Assembly: GCF_023015695.1 (NCBI RefSeq)
Contig: NZ_JALKAS010000001.1
Span: forward strand, 62,001 to 126,000
Length of the DNA: 64,000 nt
From: Jannaschia sp. S6380
GTDB taxonomy: Bacteria > Pseudomonadota > Alphaproteobacteria > Rhodobacterales > Rhodobacteraceae
Reading direction: 5' to 3'
This document shows positions 8,147 through 16,957 of the stretch, piece after piece. The notes below the pieces were generated by a model. That model worked only from the letters and a program-made list of their open reading frames with translations. It searched no databases and was not told the DNA's origin. The number at the start of each line of letters is the position of its first letter. Position 1 is the stretch's first letter. The translations under genes were made by a program, and so were the position numbers.

Positions 8147-9079
8147 TTATGCCACGTCGGTCCAGCCGCCGGCGCGCGTTTGCAGGAAGGCGTCGGCGCA
8201 GGCTTTGGCCAACGAGCGGACCCGGCCGATATAGGCCTGCCGTTCCGTCACCGAGATCACGCCCCGCGCGTCGAGCAGGTTGAAGATGTGGCTGGCCTTG
8301 ATGCACTGGTCATAGGCGGGCTGAGCCATGACGATGCGGCGCCCTGTCTTGGGATCTTCCGCCGGCTGGTCGAGGATCGCGCGGCAATGCGCCTCCGCCT
8401 CCTCGAAATGACGGGTCAGAATGTCGGTGTCGGCCACGTCGAAATTCCACCTGGCATATTGCGCCTCGGCCTCGCGGAACACGTCGCCATACGTCAACGG
8501 GATGGCCGCATCGGGGTCGTTGAACGGCATCCGGTTGCCGTCGTCCTGACCCAGGACATACATCGCCAGCCGCTCCAGCCCGTAGGTCAACTCGCCCGAT
8601 ACGGGGTGGCAGTCATGGCCGCCGACCTGCTGGAAATAGGTGAACTGGCTCACCTCCATGCCGTCGCACCACACCTCCCATCCCAGGCCCCAGGCGCCCA
8701 GCGTGGGGCTTTCCCAGTCGTCCTCGACGAAGCGAATGTCGTGCATGTCCATGTCGATCCCAATCGCGGCCAGCGAGCCGAGATAGAGTTCCTGCAGGTC
8801 GGGCGGCGAAGGTTTGATGATGACCTGGTACTGATAGTAGTGCTGCCATCGGTTGGGACTGTCGCCATAGCGCCCGTCGGTGGGGCGGCGCGACGGCTGG
8901 ACATAGGCGGCCGTCCATGGCGTGGGGCCGAGCGCGCGCAGCGTGGTGGCCGGATGGAAGGTGCCGGCGCCCACTTCCATGTCGTAGGGTTGCAGGATGG
9001 CGCAGCCCTTTCCGGCCCAATAGGACTGGAGCCTCAGGATGATTTCCTGGAAGGATCTGGGCGTGTCGGAACCGGTCAT
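8147..9079 (-). CDS. glyQ: glycyl-tRNA synthetase alpha subunit
   Basis: GlyQ is the catalytic subunit that makes glycyl-adenylate and transfers glycine to tRNA-Gly. It has 310 residues, typical of the family. Recognisable class II elements are [25 protein letters not shown] near the start, [32 protein letters not shown] and [29 protein letters not shown] lies a few bases upstream of ATG 9079. It is first in an operon with the DUF6446-like gene and glyS, and divergent from the SPOR-domain gene at 9233. Confidence 0.97.
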   Translation of the reverse strand: MTGSDTPRSFQEIILRLQSYWAGKGCAILQPYDMEVGAGTFHPATTLRALGPTPWTAAYVQPSRRPTDGRYGDSPNRWQHYYQYQVIIKPSPPDLQELYLGSLAAIGIDMDMHDIRFVEDDWESPTLGAWGLGWEVWCDGMEVSQFTYFQQVGGHDCHPVSGELTYGLERLAMYVLGQDDGNRMPFNDPDAAIPLTYGDVFREAEAQYARWNFDVADTDILTRHFEEAEAHCRAILDQPAEDPKTGRRIVMAQPAYDQCIKASHIFNLLDARGVISVTERQAYIGRVRSLAKACADAFLQTRAGGWTDVA

Positions 9080-9147
9080 CGCACCCTCCGCTGGCGGTCC
9101 CGACCGCGTCTAAGCGGCAACAGTTCGGGCGTCAACGCGACGCGACG

Positions 9148-9166
9148 GGGCCATCGTGCATGGCCC
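9148..9166. repeat. inverted repeat in the glyQ/SPOR divergent region
   Basis: GGGCCAT and ATGGCCC form a perfect 7-bp stem with a 5-base loop in the middle of the 153-bp divergent region 9080-9232. A TTGACG hexamer follows at 9177-9182 on the plus strand, a possible -35 box for the SPOR gene, without a clear -10. The repeat could be an operator or simply a GC-rich hairpin. Confidence 0.35.
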
Positions 9167-9232
9167 GGCCCTTCACTTGACGGCGGGGATGGGAAAGTAA
9201 GAGGCCATTGTATTCCAGTGAGCTCGATTCCC

Positions 9233-10963
9233 ATGCGTGCGTTTCTCCTTGTTCTGCTCCTCTCGCTTGCCGCCCAGGTCGCCGTCGCTCAGGAGCGGGC
9301 CTATGTCCAGATCGAGGCGCACCGGAACCTGGCCGAGGCGACGTCGCGGGCCCGGGCCTATGGCGGGATCGTCAAGAACATCAACGGCTACGCGTTGCCC
9401 GGCGGCTGGTACACGATTACGCTGGGACCCTACGACCCGGACCGCGCCCCGCGGGTTCTGCGCCGGCTGCGGGCCGAGGGCCTGATCCCGCGCGACAGCT
9501 TCGTGAGCGACGGGAACTCCTATCGCGACCGGTTCTGGCCGGTGGGTGCCCAGGCGGATGCCGCAGTCCCCGCCGCGCCGTCCGTCGGCGACAGCACGCA
9601 GACGGCCGGCATCTCGGTGCCCGAGACGCCCGCCGGACCGCCCGAGGAGACGCTGCGCGAAGCCCGCCGTTCCGAGGCGCAGATGTCGCGCGAGGAGAAG
9701 ATGGACCTGCAGCGCGCGCTGAAGTGGTTCGGTCACTACGACGCGGCGATCGACGGCCGCTTCGGTCGTGGAACGCGGAACGCCATGGCGGCCTGGCAGG
9801 GCGCCGCCGGGGTCGAGGCGACGGGCGTGTTGACGACCCGCCAGCGCGCGCGGCTGCGGCGCGAGCGGGCCGATGCGCAGGCCGCGCTGGGTCTGGCCCC
9901 CCTGAAGATGGCGAGGGCGGGGGTCGCCCTGACGGCGCCGCTGGGGCTGGTGGCGTTCGACCGGATCGAGGCGCCGTTCGTCCACTACGCGCCCAAGGAT
10001 GACAGCGGGGTGCGGTTGTCGTTGATTTCGCAATCGGGGGACGGCGCGGCGCTGGCTGGCCTCTACGAGATCCTGCAGACGCTGGCGATCGTGCCGCCCG
10101 AAGGGGAGCGGGGCCGGTCCGGCGACAGCTTCCGCATCTCGGGCCTCGCGCCTGACCGCACCACCGAGGTTTTCGCCCGCCGGATCGACGACCACATCGT
10201 CGGCTACATCCTGAGTTGGCCCGAGACGCAGGACGACCTGGTCGCGCGGGCCCTGCCCGAGATGGAGCGCAGCTTGCAGTCGACCGGTCGGCCATTGCCG
10301 TCCGATGCGGGGTTCCAGGCATCGGAGCAGAGCTTCGACATGGTGTCCGGCCTGTCCGTGCGCCAGCCGCTGCGGTCGGCGGCCGGATTCTTCGTCAACC
10401 CGCGCGGAACGGTCGTGACCGCCGCCGAGACGGTAGCCGGATGCGGGCGCGTGACGTTGGACCGAAGCCACGAGGTCGATCTGCAGCCCGCCGCGGGTGG
10501 CATGGCCGTGCTGACGCCCAGGGCGCGCCTGTCCCCGATGGCCGTCGCGACCCTGGCCCCGGCCGAGGGCCGGCTGCGCAGTGCCGTGTCCGTGGCCGGG
10601 TTCCCCTATGGCGGTGTCCTCGGCTCCGCGACGCTGAGCTTCGGGTCGCTGGAGGACGTGCGCGGTCTTGATGGGGATCGCGATGTCCTCCGCCTGTCGC
10701 TGGAAGCGCGCGACGGCGATGTCGGCGGCCCGGTCTTCGACGAGGCCGGGCGGGTCGCGGGCATGCTGCTGCCCGACCCAGAAGACGCGGCCCGCGCGCT
10801 GCCCGACGATGTGGCGCTGGCGCTGAAGGCAGGGGCGCTGCTCCGGGTGCTGGAAGGGCTGGAGATCGAACCCGCCACGACGGAGGACGCGCAGCCGATC
10901 GCGCCCGAGGACCTGACACGTCGCGCGGTCGCGATGACCGTGCTGGTCGATTGCTGGGAATGA
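9233..10963 (+). CDS. SPOR / peptidoglycan-binding / degenerate trypsin-like protein
   Basis: This is a 576-residue exported envelope protein with three parts. A signal peptide (1-19, ending VAVAQ) is followed by a SPOR-like domain (~22-105; AYVQIEAHRNLAEA..., GGWYTITLGPY). SPOR domains bind denuded septal glycan. Residues 154-210 form a PG_binding_1 domain (DLQRALKWFGHYDAAIDGRFG). From ~378 there is a trypsin-like fold (GFFVNPRGTVVTAAETV, DGDVGGPVFDEAGRVAGM). The catalytic triad appears lost: Glu399 replaces His, Val497 replaces the nucleophile Ser in GDSGGP, and GGMAVL stands where DxALL is usual. It is therefore probably a pseudoprotease or binding module. The start follows from the signal peptide; upstream in-frame codons lie opposite glyQ. 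Confidence 0.82.
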   Translation: MRAFLLVLLLSLAAQVAVAQERAYVQIEAHRNLAEATSRARAYGGIVKNINGYALPGGWYTITLGPYDPDRAPRVLRRLRAEGLIPRDSFVSDGNSYRDRFWPVGAQADAAVPAAPSVGDSTQTAGISVPETPAGPPEETLREARRSEAQMSREEKMDLQRALKWFGHYDAAIDGRFGRGTRNAMAAWQGAAGVEATGVLTTRQRARLRRERADAQAALGLAPLKMARAGVALTAPLGLVAFDRIEAPFVHYAPKDDSGVRLSLISQSGDGAALAGLYEILQTLAIVPPEGERGRSGDSFRISGLAPDRTTEVFARRIDDHIVGYILSWPETQDDLVARALPEMERSLQSTGRPLPSDAGFQASEQSFDMVSGLSVRQPLRSAAGFFVNPRGTVVTAAETVAGCGRVTLDRSHEVDLQPAAGGMAVLTPRARLSPMAVATLAPAEGRLRSAVSVAGFPYGGVLGSATLSFGSLEDVRGLDGDRDVLRLSLEARDGDVGGPVFDEAGRVAGMLLPDPEDAARALPDDVALALKAGALLRVLEGLEIEPATTEDAQPIAPEDLTRRAVAMTVLVDCWE

Positions 10964-10975
10964 GCGCGGCCCGGT

Positions 10976-12424
10976 TCAGCCCGCCCAGAAGCGGCGCGTG
11001 AACAGCACATAGACGACGACGAGTTCCAGCCGGCCAATCAGCATCGCCGCCGCCAGCAGCCATTTCGCCACGTCGCTCAGCGGTGCGAAGTTGCCGGCGG
11101 GCCCGATCACTGGGCCCAGCCCCGGGCCGATATTGGCGACCGCCGTCGCCGCGCCCGAGACCGACGTGACCAGGTCCAGCCCCGTCATCGCCAACAGGAC
11201 CGAGAAGACGCCCATCGTGACCACGAACAGCACGAAGAAGGCCATGACGGAGGACAGCACGTCCTCGGACACGGTGCGCCCGGCATAGCGCGGACGGAAG
11301 ATGCCGTGCGGTGAATGAATGCGGCGCAGCTGCGCCTTCACCGCGGCAAACAGGATCTGGTAGCGGAAGATCTTGACCGAACAGGAGGTCGAGCCCGCGC
11401 AGCCCCCGATCAGGCCGGTGAAGAAGAACAGCGCGATCACGAACCCGCCCCAGCGCATGTAGTCGACGCTGGCATAGCCCGTTCCCGTCAGGATGGAGGT
11501 GATGTTGAACAGCGCCTCGCGGATGGCACGCTCCAACCCGTAGCCTTCCACCGCGATCAGCGTGGTCACGACCGCGGCGACCAGCACCGCCGCCGTCCCC
11601 AGGAACGCGCGGACCTGGCTGTCCCACAAAAGCGGCCGGCCATGGCCGTTGATGAGCTGGATATAGAGGACGAAGGGCAGGGCCGCGGCCAGCATGAAGA
11701 CAGTGGCGATATATTCATGGATCCCCTGGAACACGCCGAAGCTCGCGTCGTAATTGGCGAACCCGCCGGTCGAGACCGTGGTCATCGCGTGGACGATCGC
11801 GTCGAAGGCGTTCATGCCCGCGGCACCGTAGGCCATGGCGCAGAGGACCGTTATGCCCAGGTAGATGGTCGAGATGGTGGAGCTGATCTGCGCGGCGCGG
11901 GGCAGGACCTTGCCCATCGTGTCGAACGCCTCGGATCGGAAGATCTGCATCCCGCCGACGCGGAGCTCCGGCAGGAAGACCATGGCCACGACGATGACGC
12001 CGATGCCTCCGAACCATTGTAGCAGACCCCGCCAGAGGAGCAGGCCCGCCGGCAGGTCGTCCAACCCGGAAATGACGGTCGAGCCGGTCGTGGTCAGGCC
12101 CGACATCGCCTCGAAGAAGGCGTCCGTATAGCTCAGGTCGCTGGCGCCGATGGTCATCGGAAGCGCGGCGAAGATCGGCAGCATCAGCCAGACGCCCGTC
12201 GTCAGCAGGAACGTCTGCTGCAGGCTGAGCCGGTCGCGCACGGCGTTCGAGGTGGCCAGGGCCAGGCACATGCCCACCAGCATCGTCATCAGGCCGGCCT
12301 CGGCGAAAACGGGCCAGTGACCGTTCCGCTGGATCATGTCCGCCAGCATCGGCAGGGCCATGGACGCGCCCAGCATCAGCAGCAGAAGGCCGATCACGTA
12401 TCCGACGGGGCGCACGTCCAGCAT
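10976..12424 (-). CDS. trkH: TrkH-type potassium uptake membrane subunit
   Basis: TrkH forms the K+-translocating pore of the Trk system in the inner membrane, normally gated by cytosolic TrkA (not in this window). From ATG 12424 it has 482 residues, the usual size. The four selectivity-filter loops are visible: AMSGLTTTGSTV, AMTTVSTGGFAN, LTGTGYASVDY and GGCAGSTSCSVKIFRY, with many hydrophobic helices between them. An upstream ATG at 12502 would add 26 polar residues and overlap the DMT gene by 47 bases. I chose the start that begins just before the first membrane helix. It converges with the SPOR gene, 12 bp apart. Confidence 0.9.
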   Translation of the reverse strand: MLDVRPVGYVIGLLLLMLGASMALPMLADMIQRNGHWPVFAEAGLMTMLVGMCLALATSNAVRDRLSLQQTFLLTTGVWLMLPIFAALPMTIGASDLSYTDAFFEAMSGLTTTGSTVISGLDDLPAGLLLWRGLLQWFGGIGVIVVAMVFLPELRVGGMQIFRSEAFDTMGKVLPRAAQISSTISTIYLGITVLCAMAYGAAGMNAFDAIVHAMTTVSTGGFANYDASFGVFQGIHEYIATVFMLAAALPFVLYIQLINGHGRPLLWDSQVRAFLGTAAVLVAAVVTTLIAVEGYGLERAIREALFNITSILTGTGYASVDYMRWGGFVIALFFFTGLIGGCAGSTSCSVKIFRYQILFAAVKAQLRRIHSPHGIFRPRYAGRTVSEDVLSSVMAFFVLFVVTMGVFSVLLAMTGLDLVTSVSGAATAVANIGPGLGPVIGPAGNFAPLSDVAKWLLAAAMLIGRLELVVVYVLFTRRFWAG

Positions 12425-12455
12425 CGGGCCGGTGTCGGGCGCGGTGTCGTCCAAG

Positions 12456-13376
12456 TCAAGTCGGACGCGGCCGCCGTTTCGACTGCGATATCGCAAGGCC
12501 ACAGGCGATCAGTGCCAGCGCGAGATAGAAGCGCGCGGGCAGCGTCTCGGACAGGACGAGCGTGCCGAAGAGCATCGACCAGACGGGCACCTGATAGTTG
12601 ACCAGCGTCATGAAGCTGGGTCCCGCGCTGCGGATCACCTGCACGCGCAGCAACGCGGCGAAGGCGGTCGGCACGAGCCCCAAGAAGACGATGGCGCCCA
12701 TCTGCAGGGCGGGGGCCGGTCCGGGGATGCCCTCGGTTGCCAGCATCGCCGGCAGCAGGATGACCGTGCCCACGACCAGCGTCAGCGCCGAAAGCCACAT
12801 GCCGTCGATCGGTGGGCAACGGCGCGTGAGGATCGAGCCGACAGCATAGCTGACCGAGGCGGCGATGCAGGCAACGCGCCCCAGGGCCAACAGGTCGCCA
12901 TCGCCGGCAGCCGCGATGCCCGGCCCCAGAAGGACGAGCGCGCCGACGAGGCCCAGCCCGAAGCCGCCCGCCTTGCGCAGCGATAGCCGGTCGCCCGGTA
13001 CCAGCCAATGCGCCAGCGGCAGCACGAAGAGCGGCAGAACCGCCATGGACAGCCCGGCAAAGGCCGACGGCACGTATTGCTGCCCCCAGGACAGCAACAT
13101 GAACGGAAGCGCCGTCGTCAGGACGCCAATCGACAGGACGAAGGTCACGGTCGGGGCGGTTACCTTCGGGAACGGGCGGCGCATCGCCCAGACCAGCGCC
13201 AATAGCGCCACCGCCCCCAGCGTTGTGCGCGCCGTGGCGACCGTGACCGGCCCATAGCCGCGCAGCGCCACCGCCACGACCATGAACGTGCCGCCCCAGA
13301 TCAGGCCCAGGGCAAGGATGGCCGCATAGTTGCCGGTCGTCGGCGGTGTGACGGGTGTGTCGGTGGTACTGGCCAT
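12456..13376 (-). CDS. DMT-superfamily (EamA) exporter
   Basis: This 306-residue inner-membrane protein has two EamA repeats of about five helices each (~18-145 and ~160-295), the standard size for a drug/metabolite transporter. Typical features are LGLIWGGTFMVVAVALRGYGP at the start of helix 1, SWGQQYVPSAFAGLSMAVLPLFVLPLAHWL in the first repeat and YQVPVWSMLFGTLVLSETL in the second. The tail SKRRPRPT is basic and cytosolic. Substrate cannot be read from the sequence. It lies 79 bases before NIPSNAP in the opposite sense of transcription order, i.e. downstream of it on the same strand. Confidence 0.88.
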   Translation of the reverse strand: MASTTDTPVTPPTTGNYAAILALGLIWGGTFMVVAVALRGYGPVTVATARTTLGAVALLALVWAMRRPFPKVTAPTVTFVLSIGVLTTALPFMLLSWGQQYVPSAFAGLSMAVLPLFVLPLAHWLVPGDRLSLRKAGGFGLGLVGALVLLGPGIAAAGDGDLLALGRVACIAASVSYAVGSILTRRCPPIDGMWLSALTLVVGTVILLPAMLATEGIPGPAPALQMGAIVFLGLVPTAFAALLRVQVIRSAGPSFMTLVNYQVPVWSMLFGTLVLSETLPARFYLALALIACGLAISQSKRRPRPT

Positions 13377-13385
13377 GGCCGCGAT

Positions 13386-13721
13386 CTAGCGCGGGGCTTC
13401 TTCCTGCGACAGGGGCGATCGGTCCACCCGCCGGAGCCAGGTCCGGTCTTCGGCCCGGATGAACCCTTCGGCCTTGGCAAAGGCGTAGGTCTCGCGCCCC
13501 AGCGGGTCCTCGGCCAGCCGGGCGCGATAGGTCTCATAGGCGGCGAGGTTCTCGATGTCGTAGATGCCGTAGGCCAGGCTGGCCGAGCCTTCATGCGGCG
13601 CGAAATACCCCGTCAATCGTGCGCCGCAGCGGGGAATCGCCTTGCCCCAGTTGTGCGCGTAGCGTTCGAAGAGGTCGCGTCTGTTCGGGTCGATGTCATA
13701 GCGGATGATGCAGGTAATCAT
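13386..13721 (-). CDS. NIPSNAP family protein
   Basis: This is a small 111-residue protein with the ferredoxin-like NIPSNAP/dimeric alpha-beta barrel fold. It begins MITCIIRYDIDPNRRDLFERYAHNW and contains GYFAPHEGSASLAYGIYDI and AAYETYRARLAEDP, matching family positions. The molecular function is not established for most bacterial members. GGAGG lies seven bases before ATG 13721, which decides this start over a 378-codon frame running upstream. It is divergent from an ArsR-type regulator at 13797, which probably controls it. Confidence 0.85.
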   Translation of the reverse strand: MITCIIRYDIDPNRRDLFERYAHNWGKAIPRCGARLTGYFAPHEGSASLAYGIYDIENLAAYETYRARLAEDPLGRETYAFAKAEGFIRAEDRTWLRRVDRSPLSQEEAPR

Positions 13722-13796
13722 GGCGGTCCTCCGAATGTTGTTACGGGTCCGGCATAGCGGATGGACCGGCGCGGATGCTTCGGGCATGATCGAACC

Positions 13797-14456
13797 ATGC
13801 GAAATGGCCCCGACATCGCCGCCACCGCCGCCTTGATCGGCGACCCGACCCGGGCCGCGATGCTTTCGGCATTGATGGGCGGCCATGCGCTGACCGCGAC
13901 GGAACTGGCGCAGGAGGGGGGCGTGACGCCGCAGACGGCGAGCGCGCATCTCGCGCGGCTGGAGGCGGGCGGCCTTCTGACCCGGACGCGGCAGGGGCGG
14001 CATGCCTATCTCCGGCTGGCCTCGCCCGACGTCGCGCATGTGCTGGAGGCGCTGATGTCGCTGTCGCATGATCGCGGTCCGCGCCGGGCCCGGCCCGGGC
14101 CGAAGGACGCGGCGCTGCGCGAGGCACGGGTCTGCTACAACCATCTGGCCGGGCGGCGCGGAGTGCAGATGTATGAAAGCCTGGCCCGGATGGGCGCATT
14201 CGACGATCCGGCGGCAATGAGGGCGGCCTTGCATCCGCTGAACCTCGACCCCGCAACGCTGACGGGCCGGTCGCCGCTTTGCCGCGATTGCCTGGATTGG
14301 TCGGAGCGACGGATGCATCTGGCAGGCCGGCTGGGCCGTGCGTTGATGGCCGCGATGGAGGCGCGGCGCTGGCTCCGCCGTGATCCGTCCAGCCGGGCAG
14401 TTCATCTGACGGCGCCGGGCGCCCGTGCCTTTGACCGGGCGTTTCCACCGGCCTAG
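13797..14456 (+). CDS. ArsR-family winged-helix transcriptional regulator
   Basis: The product is 219 residues. Residues ~5-80 form the winged helix: IGDPTRAAMLSALMGGHALTATELAQ, the recognition region GVTPQTASAHLARLEAGGLLTRTRQGRHAYLRL, then VAHVLEAL. This matches the ArsR/SmtB subgroup. A C-terminal extension (90-219) carries CYNHLAGRRGVQ and CRDC motifs seen in ArsR proteins of this long type; they could bind a ligand or metal, which is inference. The 75-bp divergent region to the NIPSNAP gene has two GCGGATG words 14 bp apart (13757 and 13771), a possible operator. ATG 13797 was chosen because the upstream in-frame start has no family-like sequence. Confidence 0.87.
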   Translation: MRNGPDIAATAALIGDPTRAAMLSALMGGHALTATELAQEGGVTPQTASAHLARLEAGGLLTRTRQGRHAYLRLASPDVAHVLEALMSLSHDRGPRRARPGPKDAALREARVCYNHLAGRRGVQMYESLARMGAFDDPAAMRAALHPLNLDPATLTGRSPLCRDCLDWSERRMHLAGRLGRALMAAMEARRWLRRDPSSRAVHLTAPGARAFDRAFPPA

Positions 14457-14566
14457 TGCGGGGCGGGCGCGGGTCGGAACCCGTTGCGGCAAACTGCCCG
14501 GAACCGCATGGGCGAACGGCACGTTTCCACGAATAGCCTCACACGAGCCGTTTGAAGGAGACGTCC

Positions 14567-14770
14567 ATGGACTTCGCCATTCTTCTGCCGCTCCTGGCGC
14601 TGATCACGCTCGCTTGCGGGATCGCCTTCGCGCTCTGGAGCAAGTCGCGCACCGACCGATCGCTGGACAAGCACAGGCCCCACACGGCCAGCCCCCTGGC
14701 CCGCAAGACGCCGGATCCGAACTTCCAGCCGGATCCCGACGTGACCGATCCGCACCGGGTCATGCGTTGA
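14567..14770 (+). CDS. small single-pass membrane protein, unknown
   Basis: This 67-residue protein begins MDFAILLPLLALITLACGIAF, one clear transmembrane helix, then a polar basic tail (SKSRTDRSLDKHRPH) ending DPDVTDPHRVMR. AAGGAG is eight bases before ATG 14567, a strong ribosome site. I do not recognise a family. It ends just before a bidirectional terminator, so it is a complete transcription unit, alone or with the ArsR gene 110 bp upstream. Confidence 0.65.
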   Translation: MDFAILLPLLALITLACGIAFALWSKSRTDRSLDKHRPHTASPLARKTPDPNFQPDPDVTDPHRVMR

Positions 14771-14783
14771 CCGACTGACAAGA

Positions 14784-14811
14784 AAACGGCCCGCGGAATG
14801 GCGGGCCGTTT
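14784..14811. terminator. bidirectional intrinsic terminator
   Basis: AAACGGCCCGC and GCGGGCCGTTT form a perfect 11-bp stem around the 6-base loop GGAATG. It lies between the stop of the small membrane protein (14770) and the convergent ilvC stop (14835), and the A and T runs at the stem ends suit termination on both strands. Confidence 0.85.
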
Positions 14812-14834
14812 CCGGTTGTCGAAGGGCGCTGCGA

Positions 14835-15923
<1,089 letters not shown>

Positions 15924-15946
15924 TCACGGTGGAAATGGCCCTGGGA

Positions 15947-15975
15947 TTGCGGTAACTATTCTTGATTGGGATAAA
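15947..15975 (+). promoter_or_regulatory. possible promoter of the Lrp/AsnC pair
   Basis: TTGCGG (15947-15952), a 17-base spacer, and GATAAA (15970-15975) form a reasonable sigma-70 type promoter 13 bases ahead of ATG 15989. That would give a very short leader. A weak FNR-like word (TTGAT-N4-ATAAA) overlaps it. Confidence 0.35.
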
Positions 15976-15988
15976 TTGCGGGTTTATC

Positions 15989-16444
15989 ATGCTCGACGAT
16001 ATCGACCGGAGATTGTTGCGACTGTGGCAGGCCGAACCCGATCGGTCGCCTTCCGAACTGGGCGACGCGCTGTCGCTGCCCGCCGCGGCCGTGTCCCGGC
16101 GGATCGACCGCCTTCGGGAACGGGGCGTCCTGAAGGGGCTGCACGGCGTCATCTCCTGGGCCGCGCTGGGCTATGCGGTCGAGGTGAGCCTGCGGATCCA
16201 GATCGACAAGGCCGTGCCCGCGGCCTTCGACCGGTTCGCCGCCGCCGCGCGCGCCGTGCCGGAGGTGACCGAGATGCAGACCTTCCTCGGGCGCGTCGAC
16301 CTCCGGTTGACGGTGATCGCGCGTGACATGGCGCATTGGCAGACGCTCTACCGCGACTGCATCCTGACCTTGCCGCATATCGCCGAGATCGAGGCGCTGA
16401 TGCATGTGGCCACGGTCAAGACCGACCAGACCCTGCCGATATGA
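15989..16444 (+). CDS. Lrp/AsnC family regulator, first of a pair
   Basis: This is a 151-residue protein with an N-terminal helix-turn-helix (LDDIDRRLLRLWQAEPDRSPSELGDALSLPAAAVSRRIDRLRERGVL) and a C-terminal RAM/AsnC ligand-binding domain (~65-151). It is divergent from ilvC, so control of branched-chain amino acid synthesis is likely. Its stop overlaps the next gene as ATGA, implying translational coupling and possibly a heteromeric regulator. ATG 15989 is chosen; an upstream in-frame TTG at 15962 would only add an untypical leader. Confidence 0.87.
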   Translation: MLDDIDRRLLRLWQAEPDRSPSELGDALSLPAAAVSRRIDRLRERGVLKGLHGVISWAALGYAVEVSLRIQIDKAVPAAFDRFAAAARAVPEVTEMQTFLGRVDLRLTVIARDMAHWQTLYRDCILTLPHIAEIEALMHVATVKTDQTLPI

Positions 16445-16896
16445 CCGATCTGGATGCAACGGACCGCGCCATCCTGCGCGTGGTGCAGGCCAATGCCGCA
16501 TTGTCGGCCGGCGCGGTCGGCCGCGCCGTCGGCCTGTCGCAGCCGGCCACCTGGCGGCGCCTGCGTCGCATGCGCGACGCGGGCATCCTGCGCGGTCGCG
16601 AACTGGCGCTGGACCTGGAGAAGCTGGGCTTCGGCGTGACGGTCTTTCTGGGGATCAAGCTGGCCACGAAGGGCCGCGTGAGCCTTGAGGATTTCGAGCG
16701 CGCGGTCAGTGCCATCCCCGAGGTGCGCCGCGTCGATCACGTTTTGGGGCGCTACGATTACCGTCTGCGGGTCACGGCGCGCGACCTGCCCGATTTCGAG
16801 CGCGTGCTGCGCCGGCGGATCATGGCCCTGCCCGGAGTGGGTGAGGTTGAGGCCAATGTCCTATTGAGCGAGGAGCGATTGCCGGGCCCGCTCTGA
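16441..16896 (+). CDS. Lrp/AsnC family regulator, second of a pair
   Basis: This 151-residue protein is also Lrp/AsnC type. The helix-turn-helix is MTDLDATDRAILRVVQANAALSAGAVGRAVGLSQPATWRRLRRMRDAGIL; the RAM domain includes FGVTVFLGIKLATKG, FERAVSAIPEVRRVDHVLGRYDYRLRV and a C-terminal LPGVGEVEANVLLSE. It is a paralogue of the preceding gene and overlaps it by four bases. As a coupled pair they may form mixed oligomers. Siroheme decarboxylase subunits (AhbA/B, NirDLGH) are also paired AsnC-like proteins, but no heme genes lie nearby, so a regulatory role is preferred. Confidence 0.87.
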   Translation: MTDLDATDRAILRVVQANAALSAGAVGRAVGLSQPATWRRLRRMRDAGILRGRELALDLEKLGFGVTVFLGIKLATKGRVSLEDFERAVSAIPEVRRVDHVLGRYDYRLRVTARDLPDFERVLRRRIMALPGVGEVEANVLLSEERLPGPL

Positions 16897-16957
16897 CGGG
16901 CCTTGGCTTGGGCGCCGCGGGTGTGAAACAAGCGGTGCGAACATGGAGGGGGACGGA

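Noticed and set aside
7868..9232. N-terminal extension of the SPOR gene frame by 455 codons
   Set aside because: It lies opposite glyQ and the DUF6446-like gene; the true start is marked by a signal peptide at 9233.
15962..15975. FNR-like word TTGAT-N4-ATAAA before the first Lrp gene
   Set aside because: One mismatch to the consensus, overlaps a candidate promoter, and the downstream genes have no evident link to oxygen control.
16441..16896. AsnC-like pair as siroheme decarboxylase subunits
   Set aside because: No heme or nitrite reductase genes nearby and intact helix-turn-helix regions in both; regulation of ilvC is simpler.
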